DNA from: Campylobacter sp.
Lineage (GTDB): Bacteria; Campylobacterota; Campylobacteria; Campylobacterales; Campylobacteraceae
DNA: 64,000 bases
NCBI RefSeq assembly: GCF_020024835.1
Contig: NZ_JAHHTD010000003.1
Span: forward strand, 1-64,000
Direction of reading: 5' to 3'
The notes beneath the pieces were generated by a model that saw only the letters and a program-made list of their open reading frames with translations, ran no database searches and was not told the origin of the DNA. The first letter of the stretch is position 1. Each line of letters starts with the position of its first letter. A program made the position numbers and the translations under genes. Of the stretch, positions 47,207 to 57,562 are shown piece by piece.

Positions 47207-47212
47207 TATAAA
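47207..47212 (+). promoter_or_regulatory. pseI: -10 box candidate for pseI
   Basis: TATAAA within AACTATAAAATACAT, 32 bases before the GTG start, in the 114-bp divergent gap with the CheX-like gene. No sigma-28 or sigma-54 pattern was seen there. Confidence 0.4.
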
Positions 47213-47244
47213 ATACATATAAAAATTCAATCAAGGTAGCGTAA

Positions 47245-48282
47245 GTGTTTATAAGAAATTTTGATTTAAATGAGAAAGTTTTTATTATAGCTGAACTTTC
47301 TGCTAATCACGCAAATAGTTTAGATACTGCCTTAAAGACTATCAAAGCGGCTAAAAAAGCAGGTGCTGATGCTATAAAATTGCAAACTTACACCCCAGAT
47401 AGCTTGACTTTAAATTCAAATAAAGATGATTTTTTAATCAAAGATGGATTATGGAAAGGAAGAAAGCTTTATGAACTATACGAGGAGGCAAAGACTCCTT
47501 ATAATTGGCACAAAGAGCTTTTTGAGTGTGCAAAAAAAGAAGATTTGATATGTTTTTCTAGTCCATTTAGTAAAGCAGATCTTGATTTTTTAAAACAATT
47601 TAATCCACCTGCTTATAAAATAGCTTCTTTTGAGGTTAATGATTATGATTTTGTAAGATACGTGGCAAAAGAGCAAAAGCCTACTTTAATATCAACTGGA
47701 ATTGCTTATGAGGAAGAATTAGATGAAATTATAAAAATTTTTCAAGAAGAAAAAAATTCTAATCTAATTTTATTAAAATGCACTTCTGCTTATCCATCTA
47801 AAATACAAGATTTAAATTTAAATGCTATCACAACTTTAAAACAAAAATTTAAAACTACTATAGGCTTAAGCGATCATAGTGAAGGATTTTTAGCCCCTAT
47901 TTTAGCGGTTGCATTAGGGGCTAGAGTGATAGAAAAGCATTTTATACTTGATAAAAATTTACAAAGTGCTGATGCTAAATTTAGTCTTGATTTTGATGAA
48001 TTTAAACAAATGTGCTCTATGGTGCGTATAAGTGAGCAAGCTTTAGGAAAAAATGATTTAAATTTTGATGATAAAATCTTAAAAAATCGCCATTTTGCAA
48101 GGAGTTTATATGCTAGTAAAAATATAAAAAAAGGAGAAATTTTTACTTTAGATAATGTAAAAAGCATAAGACCTAGTTTGGGTTTGCATCCTAAATTTTT
48201 AAATTCTATTTTAGGTAAAAAAGCTACTAAGGATATAGAATTTGCTCAAGCTTTAAAAGAAAATGATTTTGAGGGAAACTAA
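47245..48282 (+). CDS. pseI: Pseudaminic acid synthase
   Basis: 345 residues from a GTG start (AAGG eight bases before it). The NeuB-type TIM barrel has FIIAELSANHANSL, GADAIKLQTYTPDSLTL, IGLSDHSEGFLAPILAVALGARVIEKHF and SADAKFSLDFDEF. A C-terminal antifreeze-like domain (RSLYASKNIKKGE) follows. The sequence is closer to PseI than to sialic acid or legionaminic acid synthases as I remember them. It condenses PEP with a diacetamido-altrose to make pseudaminic acid for flagellin. It shares bases with the start of maf copy 1 (TAATG). Confidence 0.9.
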   Translation: MFIRNFDLNEKVFIIAELSANHANSLDTALKTIKAAKKAGADAIKLQTYTPDSLTLNSNKDDFLIKDGLWKGRKLYELYEEAKTPYNWHKELFECAKKEDLICFSSPFSKADLDFLKQFNPPAYKIASFEVNDYDFVRYVAKEQKPTLISTGIAYEEELDEIIKIFQEEKNSNLILLKCTSAYPSKIQDLNLNAITTLKQKFKTTIGLSDHSEGFLAPILAVALGARVIEKHFILDKNLQSADAKFSLDFDEFKQMCSMVRISEQALGKNDLNFDDKILKNRHFARSLYASKNIKKGEIFTLDNVKSIRPSLGLHPKFLNSILGKKATKDIEFAQALKENDFEGN

Positions 48283-50238
48283 TGCAAGAAAATTTATTTG
48301 ATAAAAATATTAATGCTTTACAAAATGAAAGATTAAAAGAAAAATTACAAAATTTTAATGAAAGAAAATTTCAAGTTCAAATAGGTAGTGATAGTTTAGA
48401 TATCAATTTTATAAAAGAAAACTATGGGGGGGGGGTATAGCAAAATTTATGATAATGCTCTTTTGCAATTGCACGAAAAAATCAAATTTTATGATGATAA
48501 ATATTTTTTATATCCTGTGCTGTATTTTTACGGCTTTGGTAATGGAATTTTATATAAAGTGCTATTGCAAAATAAACATCATCAAAAAATAGTAATTTTT
48601 GAAAAAGAATTAGAATTAATTTTTCTTAGTTTTCATTATGTTGATTTTAGCGATGAGTTAAAAAACAATTCTTTGATTATTTTAGATACTAATACCATAA
48701 ACATTAATGATTTTAAAGTTATTTGTGCTCAATCCCCATTTTTTAATTTTTTACGAGTTTATTTTTTAGATTTACATTCTAATTATTATGAAAAATATCA
48801 AGAGGATATTTTAAAAATAAACACGCAAATGCAAGAAAATATAAAGCAAATTATTTATAGAATCGGCAATAGTCCGATGGATTCTTTAATTGGGGTGCAA
48901 AATTTCATACAAAATATCCCAAATATTGTCTCTAGTATCACTTTTAAAGAATTGCTTAAAAAAAGAAGTAATGCCGGAGAATACGCCATAATAGTCTCTA
49001 CAGGTCCTTCTTTAATAAAACAATTACCACTTTTAAAGCAATACTCTAGCAAAGCTACGATTTTTTGTGCTGATAGTGCTTATCCTATACTAGCAAAATA
49101 CAATATCAAGCCTGATTATGTTTTATCTTTAGAAAGAGTTGATTTTACTAGCGAATTTTTTAACAATGACTTTGGTGAATTTGATAAAGATATAATTTTT
49201 GTTTTAAAATCTTTAGTTCATAAAAATACTTTTAAATATCTAGAAAAAAAACAAGCCAATATAGCAACTATTTCTATGCAACTTTATTTTTTTCAGCAAA
49301 TAAATTTAAATTCATATGGCTATATGTATATGGGGCAAAGTGTAGCTGTGATGGGTTATATGCTAGCAATGCACTTAAAATACAAAAATATCATCTTAAT
49401 AGGGCAAGATTTAGCTTATTCAAGTGATGGTGCTTCACACCCTAAAGAGTATCATTATGGTGAATATGACACTTATGATCCTCAAAATATAGACTATAGT
49501 TTGACAACTTTAGCTTATGGCGGGAAAGCAAAGGTAAAAACTACAACAACTTGGAATTTATTTAGAAATCAACTCGAAGAAGCTATTTTTCATACAAAAG
49601 CAATGAATATCACCACCTATAATGCCACTGAAGGTGGAGCTAGGATAAAAGGAGCCATAGAAAAACCTTTTAAAGAACTTTGCGAAACACTTTTAAGTAA
49701 AAATAGCACAAAATCATTTAAAAATTTGGAAAAATTAAACGACAAAAAGCAAATAGAGTTAAAATTAAAAGCCTTTTATAATATACATCAAATAATAAAA
49801 TTCTGTATAAATTTGGAAAAAGAATGTATAAATACTCACAATCACTTAAGTTTTTTAAGCTCTAATGAGCAAAATTTTCAAATTTTAATTAAAAAACTTG
49901 ATGAATTTAAAGAAAAAATAGAGAAAAATCATATCTTAAGAATCATTGGCTCATCTATGAATGTGCAATTTGATTTAAATTTGGCTAGGATTTTTGTTTT
50001 AAATCCTAAAACTAAAGAAGATAGTTTTAATAAGACTTTATTATGGATACGAGAGCATTTAGAATGGATTATTTATCTTGAAGGACATACAAAAACTTTA
50101 AGAAAAGCCTTAGAAAATACTTCTTTATCTTTAGAGGAAAATTTAAAACAACACAATCTACTCAAACAAATTTCAAAAATAAAATCTACTAAATTGGGTC
50201 CAGGAATTTTAAATTTTCAAGCTATGAATTTTGTTTAA
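48282..50238 (+). CDS. maf: Maf flagellin-glycosylation protein, copy 1: phase-variable, OFF as sequenced (frameshift at G10)
   Basis: The true start is the ATG at 48282, overlapping the pseI stop (TAATG). This frame gives MQENLFDKNINAL..GSDSLDIN, homologous to the N-terminus of copy 3. It reaches the G10 tract and stops at a TAG (48438-48440), giving 52 residues. The other 600 codons (from 48436) lie in the +1 frame. With G9 the two parts join into 651 residues. The downstream part has the Maf/DUF115 core: VSTGPSLIKQLPLLKQY, IGQDLAYSSDGASHPKE and YNATEGGARIKGAIEKPFKELC. An ATG made by the tract's edge (48424) could start a 604-residue truncated form, without a clear ribosome site. Confidence 0.9.
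48426..48435 (+). repeat. Phase-variable G10 tract in maf copy 1
   Basis: Ten consecutive G at codons 49-52 of maf copy 1. G10 puts the gene out of frame; G9 would restore it. The position is homologous to the G9 tract in copy 3. Confidence 0.92.
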
Positions 50239-50249
50239 TACCATTTTGC

Positions 50250-50255
50250 TATAAT
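50250..50255 (+). promoter_or_regulatory. -10 box upstream of maf copy 2
   Basis: TTTTGCTATAATTAGC with TATAAT 34 bases before the ATG, in the 50-bp gap after maf copy 1. This would keep copies 2-4 transcribed independently of the state of copy 1. Confidence 0.6.
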
Positions 50256-50288
50256 TAGCAAGATGGCTTAAAAATTTATAGGAAAAAT

Positions 50289-52028
50289 ATGAATAAAGAA
50301 TTATTTTTAAAAAATACTCAAGCTTTATTTGCTGTGGATCAAATTTTAGCTTATGAGCTTAGAAAAATCTCAACAACTTTTCGTTTTAAACTAATACAAA
50401 ATCAAATATTTGATGAAAAAAATCAAGTATTTTTAGATCAAAATCATAATTTTGATAAAGACAAATTTGAGCTTTATCCTGTTTTGTTTTTTTATGGCTT
50501 TGGCGATGGATTTTTTTTCAAGGAATTAATTACAAATAAAAATTTAAAACATATAATTATTTTTGAAAAAGAATTAGAAATTTTGTATTTAGCTTTTCAT
50601 TTGTATGATTTTAGTCTTTTTTTGAAAAAAGAAAAATTGATTTTATTTTTTATGCCTCACATCACCACAGCACAGCTTAAAATTCTTTTTAATTACCCTA
50701 ATATCAAACATACTATGAAAATTTTTAATTTTCATTTTTATAATGATTTTTACTTAAATTTTTATTCTAACGAAGCTAATTCTTTGCTTCAAAATTTGTT
50801 AAATATTATTAAAACTTTAGTTTTAAGTAGAGGCAATGACCCAAAAGATGCTTTAATGGGTATAAAACACAATGTTATTAATCTTGAAAAAATCATCTCT
50901 CATACACCTTTTCAAAATTTTTTAAAAGCAAAAAAACAAAAAGCAAAGAATGCTGTGATAGTAGCTACTGGACCTTCTCTTATAAAGCAACTTCCTTTGC
51001 TTAAAAAATATCAAGAAAATGTGGTAATTTTTAGTGCTGATAGTTCATACATTATACTCGAAAAATACAATATAAAGCCTGATTATGTTTTTTCTTTAGA
51101 AAGAGTTGATTTTACTAGTGAATTTTTTAATAATACTTTTAGCGAAGAATTTGATAAAGATATTTTATTTATCATATCTTCTTTGACTCACCCTAAAACT
51201 ATAGAATATTTAGAAAAAAATAATAGAAATTATATGTTAGTTTTAAGACCTTTGTTTTTTGAAAGCAAACTTGGTATTAATGAATACGGATTTTTAGGAA
51301 GTGGTATAAGTGTGGCTAATATGGCTTATGAATTAGCCGGTGCTTTAAGGTTTGAAAATATTATTTTAATAGGGCAAGATTTAGCTTATGCAAAAGATGG
51401 CACTTCACACCCTAAAGAGCATTTATACGGAGAACAAGGAGACGAAGAGCTTTTTTATAAAAATATCTGTGCTTATGGTGGAGAGGGAGAAGTTAAGACC
51501 CAATTAACTTGGTATTTATTTTTAAAAAGCTTTGAAAAAGATGTAGCCTTAGCAAGAGATATTTTAAAAATTACAACTTATAATGCCACTGAGGGTGGAG
51601 CTAGGATAGAAGGGACTATAGAAAAGCCATTTAAAGAGCTTTGTGAAAATTTATTAACTCAAAAATTAGATAAAAAAGTATTTTTACAAACTCCAAAAAA
51701 TATAGATAAAAAATTAAAAAAATGCAAAGAAACGATACAAAAACAAGTAAAACAAAGTGAAATTTTTATAAAAGAATGTCAAAAAGCTATTAAAGAAAAA
51801 AATATAGAAAAATTAGAAAAATTAAGGATAAAAATTCCAAAAAGTGATTTTTTTTCCGATATCTTACACGCTAGGTGTTATCAAAATGAATGCGAAGTTG
51901 TAAAATATAAAGTTAGTAAAGAAAAAGATACAAATTTATATTTACAAGAACAAATTAATTTTTTTGAAGAAATCATTCTTTATTTAGAAGAATACAATAA
52001 AACTATAAAAGAAAATTTGAAAGAGTAA
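50289..52028 (+). CDS. maf: Maf flagellin-glycosylation protein, copy 2
   Basis: 579 residues, in frame, without a G tract. The N-terminal part FELYPVLFFYGFGDGFFFKEL and the central DUF115 core (VATGPSLIKQLPLLKKYQENVVIFSADSSY, GQDLAYAKDGTSHPKEHLYGE, YNATEGGARIEGTIEKPFKELCENLLTQ) match the paralogues. Maf proteins are required for adding pseudaminic/legionaminic acids to flagellin. It is 2 nt from copy 3, so it is co-transcribed with it. The C-terminal third is shorter than in copies 1, 3 and 4. Confidence 0.93.
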   Translation: MNKELFLKNTQALFAVDQILAYELRKISTTFRFKLIQNQIFDEKNQVFLDQNHNFDKDKFELYPVLFFYGFGDGFFFKELITNKNLKHIIIFEKELEILYLAFHLYDFSLFLKKEKLILFFMPHITTAQLKILFNYPNIKHTMKIFNFHFYNDFYLNFYSNEANSLLQNLLNIIKTLVLSRGNDPKDALMGIKHNVINLEKIISHTPFQNFLKAKKQKAKNAVIVATGPSLIKQLPLLKKYQENVVIFSADSSYIILEKYNIKPDYVFSLERVDFTSEFFNNTFSEEFDKDILFIISSLTHPKTIEYLEKNNRNYMLVLRPLFFESKLGINEYGFLGSGISVANMAYELAGALRFENIILIGQDLAYAKDGTSHPKEHLYGEQGDEELFYKNICAYGGEGEVKTQLTWYLFLKSFEKDVALARDILKITTYNATEGGARIEGTIEKPFKELCENLLTQKLDKKVFLQTPKNIDKKLKKCKETIQKQVKQSEIFIKECQKAIKEKNIEKLEKLRIKIPKSDFFSDILHARCYQNECEVVKYKVSKEKDTNLYLQEQINFFEEIILYLEEYNKTIKENLKE

Positions 52029-52030
52029 CT

Positions 52031-53878
52031 ATGGATAAAAATTTATATACAAAAAATATTAACGCCTTAAATCTTGATTTTAAAGAGGTATTTAAGCAAA
52101 TCACATCAACAAAATATAAAATCCTTCAAGGAAAAGATTCTTTGGATATGAATATCGCTGATGATAGGGGGGGGGTAATTTATGAAAACCCTCTTAAAGA
52201 GCTAGATACAATGTTAAATCACTACAATCAAAATTTTAATCTTTATCCTGTGCTGTATTTTTACGGCTTTGGTAATGGAATTTTATATAAAGCACTATTA
52301 CAAAATCCAAATTTAAAGCATATAGTAGTTTTTGAAAGGGATTTTGAATTGATATATTTATTATTTTTTTATATAGATTTTTCTAAAGAACTTAAAGAAG
52401 GTAGATTGATTTTAGTAAAAGATGATATAAAAAATTCTTTATTATTTTCTTTTATGTCTAAAAATCCTTTTAGAGAATTTATAAGAACTTATTTTTTAGA
52501 ACCTCATTGTAAATACTATGAACAATACCAAGAAAATATTTTAAATTTAAACACTAAAATGCTTTCAGTTATTAGAACTATTTCCATTGCTAGAGGCACT
52601 AGCACTCAAGATACTTTTGAAGGTATAAATAATTTTATAATTAATACACCAACTATGATTAGTAAGCCTTCTATGAAAGAGCTTTTAAATAAAAGAAAAG
52701 CCAAAGCAAAAAATGCCGTGATAGTATCTACTGGACCTTCTCTTACAAAGCAACTTCCTTTACTTAAAAAATATCAAGAAAATGTGGTGATTTTTTGTGC
52801 TGATAGTGCTTATTCTATACTACACGAAGCTAATATAAAGCCTGATTATGTTTTTATGGTAGAAAGAAGTGATTTTACAGCAGAATTTTTTAACAATGAT
52901 TTTGGTGAATTTGATAAAGATATTATTTTTATTTTAGCTTCTTTAGTGCATCAAAATGTTATAAAATATTTAGAAAAAAATAATAGAAATTTTATGTTTA
53001 TTTCAAAAGGAACTTTTGAAGTTTATTTTTCACTCCATAGTTTTGGTTATGTTGATTACGCTATATCTGTAGCTCATTTAGCTTTTATACTAGCAAATTT
53101 ATTAGAATTTGAAAATATCATTTTTATAGGGCAAGATTTAGCTTATAATGATTTAGGCGAGTCTCATCCTAAAAATTATAAGCATAGTGCAAATTTCGAA
53201 AGCAACTTGGGTAAAATTCAAATCTTAGCCTATGGAGGTAAAGGTTGTGTGCAAACTCATATAATATGGGATATGTTTAAAACAACTTTAGAATACCTAA
53301 TCTCTCAATCTAAAATAAAAATTTATAATGCTACCGAAGGTGGAGCTAGGATAGAAGGGACTATAGAAAAGCCATTTAAAGAGCTTTGTGAAAATTTATT
53401 AACTCAAAAATTAAAAAAATCTTTTAGTAGTTTAAATAATCCTTCATTAAATAAAAAACAAGAATATCTTTTAAAATTTTATTATAAAAACTTAGCTTTA
53501 TTAAAAGATGTTGAATTTTTCTTAAAAAAATATACAAAAAAATGCAAATTTATACAAGAAAATACGGACTTAAATAAAATCATACAATATTTAGATGATT
53601 TTAATTTAGATGATTTTGAAAACAATATCTTAGTCAAATTGTTGCTTGCGTGCTTTCTTGATCAATTGCGTTTTAAATTAGGAAAAATTTATATCATACA
53701 AGCATTTAATGAAAATATGCGTTTAGAAAAAACAAAAGCTTGGATACAAGCTCACTTAGAATATTTTAATTTAATATGTATTAATTTAGAATATTTAAAT
53801 TCATTGATATTAAAAAATAAAATATTTATAGAAAATGAACTTGCAAAAAATAAACTTCAAAGATATATACAAAAATGA
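52031..53878 (+). CDS. maf: Maf flagellin-glycosylation protein, copy 3: phase-variable, ON as sequenced
   Basis: 615 residues with an in-frame G9 tract at 52167-52175 (protein DDRGGVI). The N-terminus MDKNLYTKNINALNLD aligns with the hidden N-terminus of copy 1. The core contains VSTGPSLTKQLPLLKKY, IGQDLAYNDLGESHPK and YNATEGGARIEGTIEKPFKEL. One G more or less would truncate it near residue 50. It shares a 75-bp block identical with copy 2, a sign of gene conversion. Confidence 0.93.
   Translation: MDKNLYTKNINALNLDFKEVFKQITSTKYKILQGKDSLDMNIADDRGGVIYENPLKELDTMLNHYNQNFNLYPVLYFYGFGNGILYKALLQNPNLKHIVVFERDFELIYLLFFYIDFSKELKEGRLILVKDDIKNSLLFSFMSKNPFREFIRTYFLEPHCKYYEQYQENILNLNTKMLSVIRTISIARGTSTQDTFEGINNFIINTPTMISKPSMKELLNKRKAKAKNAVIVSTGPSLTKQLPLLKKYQENVVIFCADSAYSILHEANIKPDYVFMVERSDFTAEFFNNDFGEFDKDIIFILASLVHQNVIKYLEKNNRNFMFISKGTFEVYFSLHSFGYVDYAISVAHLAFILANLLEFENIIFIGQDLAYNDLGESHPKNYKHSANFESNLGKIQILAYGGKGCVQTHIIWDMFKTTLEYLISQSKIKIYNATEGGARIEGTIEKPFKELCENLLTQKLKKSFSSLNNPSLNKKQEYLLKFYYKNLALLKDVEFFLKKYTKKCKFIQENTDLNKIIQYLDDFNLDDFENNILVKLLLACFLDQLRFKLGKIYIIQAFNENMRLEKTKAWIQAHLEYFNLICINLEYLNSLILKNKIFIENELAKNKLQRYIQK
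52167..52175 (+). repeat. Phase-variable G9 tract in maf copy 3
   Basis: Nine consecutive G inside codons 46-49 of maf copy 3, in frame in this sequence. It lies at the same site, just before a conserved Y/I-x-(N)-P/A region, as the G10 tract of copy 1. Confidence 0.92.
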
Positions 53879-53908
53879 CGATATTCTTAATTATCACAAA
53901 GGCAGATT

Positions 53909-55789
53909 ATGAAAACAGAAATTTTTAAAAAGAATTTAAAATCACTAGCAGGTGGAGAATACAAAAAATTAAAGCAAAAATTACGTAAAGTCAAAGAAAG
54001 CAAGGATTATACCTATGTATATGATAAAGATCCGTTAAATTGCAATATCCTTTATAAACACTCTAAGTCATTATATAAAAATCCTTTAAAAGAATTAGAA
54101 GAAAATTTAGAAAATTTTAATAAAAATTACACAAGATATCCGGTTTTATTTTTTTATGGACTAGGAAATGGAGTTTTTTACAAAGCCTTATTAAAAAATA
54201 AAGAGCATAAAAGAATAGTAGTTTTTGAAAAAGATATAGAGCTTATTTTTTTGATTTTAAATGTCCTTGACTTTTCTAAACAATTGCAAGAAGGAAGATT
54301 TATATTAATACATACTAAAGAAATCAATTATGCTAAGGCTGATTTTTTGTGTTCTTTTTTTGATTTATTTTTAAAAACATATAATCTTCATATTCATTCT
54401 AGTTTTTATGAACAAGAACAAAAAAAAGAAATTAAAGCAATCAATAGTTTAAATTTAAAAGTGATTAAAAACTTAGCTTTAAGAAGAGGAAATTCTCCAA
54501 TTGACGCAATGCAAGGCTTAGAACAACTTGTCTTAAATTTACCAAAAATATTAACTCATCCTAGTTTTAGTGAATTAAAGAAAAAAAGAAGCAATAAAAG
54601 CAAAAATGCTATTTTAGTAGCTACTGGACCATCTTTAAAAAAACAACTTCCTTTGCTTAAAAAATACGCTTTAAAAGCTACTATTTTTTGTGCTGATAGT
54701 GCATATCCTATACTAGCAAAAGCTGGTATAAAACCTGATTATGTGTGTATGCTAGAAAGAGATGATATAGTAGCAAAATGTTTTGATAATGATTTTGGTG
54801 AATTTGATAAAGATATTACTTTTATTTTAGCTTCTTTAGTGCATAAAAATACTATAGATTTTTTAGAAAAAAATAAAAGAAAATATATCTTAGTATCTAG
54901 ATCTATGCCTTTTGCGTATTCTTTGGGTTTGCATGATTTTGGTTATGTGCAAGGTGGTATGAGTGTTGCACATTTAAATTATGAATTAGCTTCTTTATTA
55001 GGTCATGAAAATATCATTTTAATAGGTCAAGATTTAGCTTATAGTAATGATGGAAAATCTCATACAGAAGACTTTTTACATAGTGATTATCATATAAATG
55101 ATTATGAAAGAGATCAAGGTAGATTTGAAATTCCAGCTTATGGTGGCAAAGGTTTAGTGCAAAGTTCTGAAATTTGGGTTTTGTTTAGGCAGATATTTGA
55201 AAATTTATTTTATAAACAAACAAAGGTAAAAATTTACAATGCCACTGAGGGTGGAGCTAGGATAGAAGGGACTATAGAAAAGCCTTTTAAAGAGCTTTGT
55301 GAAAATTTATTAACTCAAGATATTAAAAAACCTTTTGCAACATTACAAGTTCTAAAACGTAAAGAAAGAGAAGAATTAATGCTTAAAGCTTATAAGCAAA
55401 TCAAAAAAAATATTAAATTAAGTGAAAATTTTTCAAAAACTTGCAAGAAACTTTATAGAGAATTAAATGCTCAAAGTAAAATTCGATACACTTTTGATGA
55501 ATTAAATATAAAAATTGATACACTAAAAGAAAAATTAGAAAGCAATAAATATATTTTTTTAAGAGAGATTTTAAGCCCATCTATATTTCATTTAGAAAGC
55601 ACTTTTTCTAAAATTTATGTAGCGTCTATCCACAATGAAAGCGACAGACAAAATAAACTTGTAGCTTGGCTTGAAGCACATAAAGCTTGGCTTGAAGATA
55701 TCGCTGAACTCACTCAAGTTCAAGAAAAAGCTTTAAAAATAGCCATTATGCCTTTGCAAGATATATTAGAAAAAAGGAATTTGATTTAA
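53909..55789 (+). CDS. maf: Maf flagellin-glycosylation protein, copy 4
   Basis: 626 residues, in frame and without a G tract (the homologous site reads NCNILYKHSKSLYKNPLKEL). The core motifs are VATGPSLKKQLPLLKKYALKATIFCADSAYPILAKAGIKPDYV, IGQDLAYSNDGKSHTED and YNATEGGARIEGTIEKPFKELCENLLTQ. An AAAGGCAGA lies before the ATG. It ends the Maf array and faces flaB across a shared bidirectional terminator. It is possibly the constitutive member. Confidence 0.93.
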   Translation: MKTEIFKKNLKSLAGGEYKKLKQKLRKVKESKDYTYVYDKDPLNCNILYKHSKSLYKNPLKELEENLENFNKNYTRYPVLFFYGLGNGVFYKALLKNKEHKRIVVFEKDIELIFLILNVLDFSKQLQEGRFILIHTKEINYAKADFLCSFFDLFLKTYNLHIHSSFYEQEQKKEIKAINSLNLKVIKNLALRRGNSPIDAMQGLEQLVLNLPKILTHPSFSELKKKRSNKSKNAILVATGPSLKKQLPLLKKYALKATIFCADSAYPILAKAGIKPDYVCMLERDDIVAKCFDNDFGEFDKDITFILASLVHKNTIDFLEKNKRKYILVSRSMPFAYSLGLHDFGYVQGGMSVAHLNYELASLLGHENIILIGQDLAYSNDGKSHTEDFLHSDYHINDYERDQGRFEIPAYGGKGLVQSSEIWVLFRQIFENLFYKQTKVKIYNATEGGARIEGTIEKPFKELCENLLTQDIKKPFATLQVLKRKEREELMLKAYKQIKKNIKLSENFSKTCKKLYRELNAQSKIRYTFDELNIKIDTLKEKLESNKYIFLREILSPSIFHLESTFSKIYVASIHNESDRQNKLVAWLEAHKAWLEDIAELTQVQEKALKIAIMPLQDILEKRNLI

Positions 55790-55790
55790 T

Positions 55791-55814
55791 AGCAAAGAGT
55801 TTTAACTCTTTGCT
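55791..55814. terminator. Bidirectional terminator between maf copy 4 and flaB
   Basis: AGCAAAGAGTT and AACTCTTTGCT form a perfect 11-bp stem with a 2-base loop between the two convergent stops (3 bases from the maf stop, 6 bases from the flaB stop). Confidence 0.8.
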
Positions 55815-55820
55815 TAAAGA

Positions 55821-57527
55821 TTATTGTAAGAGTTTTAAAACATTTTGTTGCACAGCATTTGCTTGACTCATAGCATAAGATCCGCTTTGAGCTAAGATGT
55901 TAAATTTAGCAAAATTTGCACTTTCAGCTGCAAAATCCACATCTCTAATGTTTGATTCTGCTGATTTAATATTTACTTGAGTTACGCTAATATTGTTTAA
56001 TGTTGCAGTGATTTGATTTTGCACTGAACCAATATCTGCTCTAATAGCGTCTAAATTTCTAGTAGCTGTTTCAGCTATATCCATTACAGCCATAGCACCT
56101 TTTAAAGTAGTAACTCCAGCTTGTTGATCTTTAGCTGCTACTGTGATACCACCTGCACTAGTTTGGAAATTAATAAATTGTGAATTACCATTTGCACTTA
56201 CTCCAAAAACTAATGAAAATGCAGTCGCATATAAACCAGCGTCTGTAGAATTGTAAAGTTTAGACATATCTTTGCCACTACCTATAGAAAATCCTGAACC
56301 TTCACTCATACCATTAGCACTCATAAAAGCAGAAACAGATGAATAAGTAATGATCATTTTACCGCCACCTTTATAAGCATTAAAGCCCATAGCATCGGCT
56401 ACATTAGTATCAATTTGTCCTTTTGATTCTCTTAAAGATATAGAAGCTTGAGAAATCATATCTGTTGTGCCCATACCTACAGCTGAAAGATTTGTTCCTG
56501 AGATTAAAATATCTTTACCATCATTTTTGATTAAAGATAAGCGACCATAATTTTCATAATTAGTTTTTAATATACCTGAACCAGGTCCTATATTTCCGTC
56601 TATTTTAATACCTCTACCATCTCTTGAAGTAAGAAGCAATCTACCATTTTCATCTTTAGCTGCTTCAACTCCTGTAGTATCTTTAACTGAATTTATAGCT
56701 GAAATTAAGGCTCCGTTATTGTCTCCATCTTGGTATGCTACCTCACCGATTTTTACTCCATTAATAGAAAAAGCAGCATCAGTTTTTCCTGCTTTCATAG
56801 GACCAATGCCTGTAGTTTGCACTAAGAAATTTGCTCTAACTCCAGTTACATCAGCTACCCTATTAATCTCTTCAGCTAAAGCTCCAAGTCCAGTTCCTAC
56901 TGAAGTAGAAATTATTACAGGAGGGAATTTAAAATCATCTATACCATTATAATTTTTAATAGTAACTTGAGCTACCCCACTACTATGAGCTGCAGAGCCT
57001 GTTTCAAATCTAGTAACCCCTATTTTAGAGCTTTGAGTAGGTCCTATACTAGCTTTAACAGATTGGTTTGATTGAGAGCCTATTTGAAATTCTTGATTAA
57101 CAAAACCACCACTTAATAATTGCTTACCATTAAAAGAAGTAGTATTTGCTATGTTATCAAGCTCTTCCATTAAACGATTGATGTCTGCTTGAAGCATATT
57201 TCTTGTCTTCATACTTTGTCCATCTTGGGCAGCTTGAGTAGCTTTTACTTTGATAGTGTCTAAAATTTTAAGTTGTTCATCCATAGCTTTATCAGCAGTT
57301 TGTAAAATACCTATAGCATCATTACCATTATTAATAGCTTGACCTAAAGTTGCAGCTTGTGATCTTAAGCTATCAGCTATCGCCATACCTGAAGCATCAT
57401 CTGCTGCAGAATTGATCCTAAGACCTGAACTAAGTCTGCTTAGAGATTTGTCAAGCTCTCTTGCTGTCATAGTTGAATTTGCATGTGCATTCATTGCACC
57501 TATATTGGTGTTTATTCTAAAACCCAT
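55821..57527 (-). CDS. flaB: Flagellin B
   Basis: 568 residues from the ATG at 57527 ([15 protein letters not shown]); the longer reading to 57596 crosses the promoter. D0/D1 regions are at both ends ([27 protein letters not shown]; ending [11 protein letters not shown]), with the variable, glycosylated domain between. The start is preceded by AAAGGA. A sigma-54 promoter directly upstream marks it as flaB. It differs from flaA only at the first about 30 residues and the last few. Confidence 0.97.
   Translation of the reverse strand: MGFRINTNIGAMNAHANSTMTARELDKSLSRLSSGLRINSAADDASGMAIADSLRSQAATLGQAINNGNDAIGILQTADKAMDEQLKILDTIKVKATQAAQDGQSMKTRNMLQADINRLMEELDNIANTTSFNGKQLLSGGFVNQEFQIGSQSNQSVKASIGPTQSSKIGVTRFETGSAAHSSGVAQVTIKNYNGIDDFKFPPVIISTSVGTGLGALAEEINRVADVTGVRANFLVQTTGIGPMKAGKTDAAFSINGVKIGEVAYQDGDNNGALISAINSVKDTTGVEAAKDENGRLLLTSRDGRGIKIDGNIGPGSGILKTNYENYGRLSLIKNDGKDILISGTNLSAVGMGTTDMISQASISLRESKGQIDTNVADAMGFNAYKGGGKMIITYSSVSAFMSANGMSEGSGFSIGSGKDMSKLYNSTDAGLYATAFSLVFGVSANGNSQFINFQTSAGGITVAAKDQQAGVTTLKGAMAVMDIAETATRNLDAIRADIGSVQNQITATLNNISVTQVNIKSAESNIRDVDFAAESANFAKFNILAQSGSYAMSQANAVQQNVLKLLQ
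55840..57446 (-). repeat. Long direct repeat, flaB copy (1607 bp)
   Basis: This stretch appears identical base for base to 57667-59273 (flaA), offset by 1827 bp. The identity ends sharply at both sides, leaving only the gene tips different. I compared lines and translations by eye, not by alignment. Confidence 0.85.
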
Positions 57528-57562
57528 TTTAAATCCTTTCAATAATATTGCTAAAAAGATAT

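Noticed and set aside
48424..50238. Complete maf gene starting at the ATG that precedes the G tract
   Set aside because: There is no ribosome site, and the upstream frame encodes the paralogue-like N-terminus. The ATG is only the edge of the tract.
53880..53885. CGATAT before maf copy 4 as a sigma-28 -10 box
   Set aside because: No TAAA stands at the needed 17-base distance (the nearest is about 24 bases away).
48282..55789. Maf array as a prophage or transposon
   Set aside because: No integrase, transposase, terminal repeats or tRNA target are seen. The genes are ordinary Campylobacter flagellar-modification paralogues.
56719..56952. 77-codon frame present identically in both flagellin genes (also 58546-58779)
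   Set aside because: It is antisense to the flagellin variable domain. The duplicate exists only because the flagellins are duplicated.
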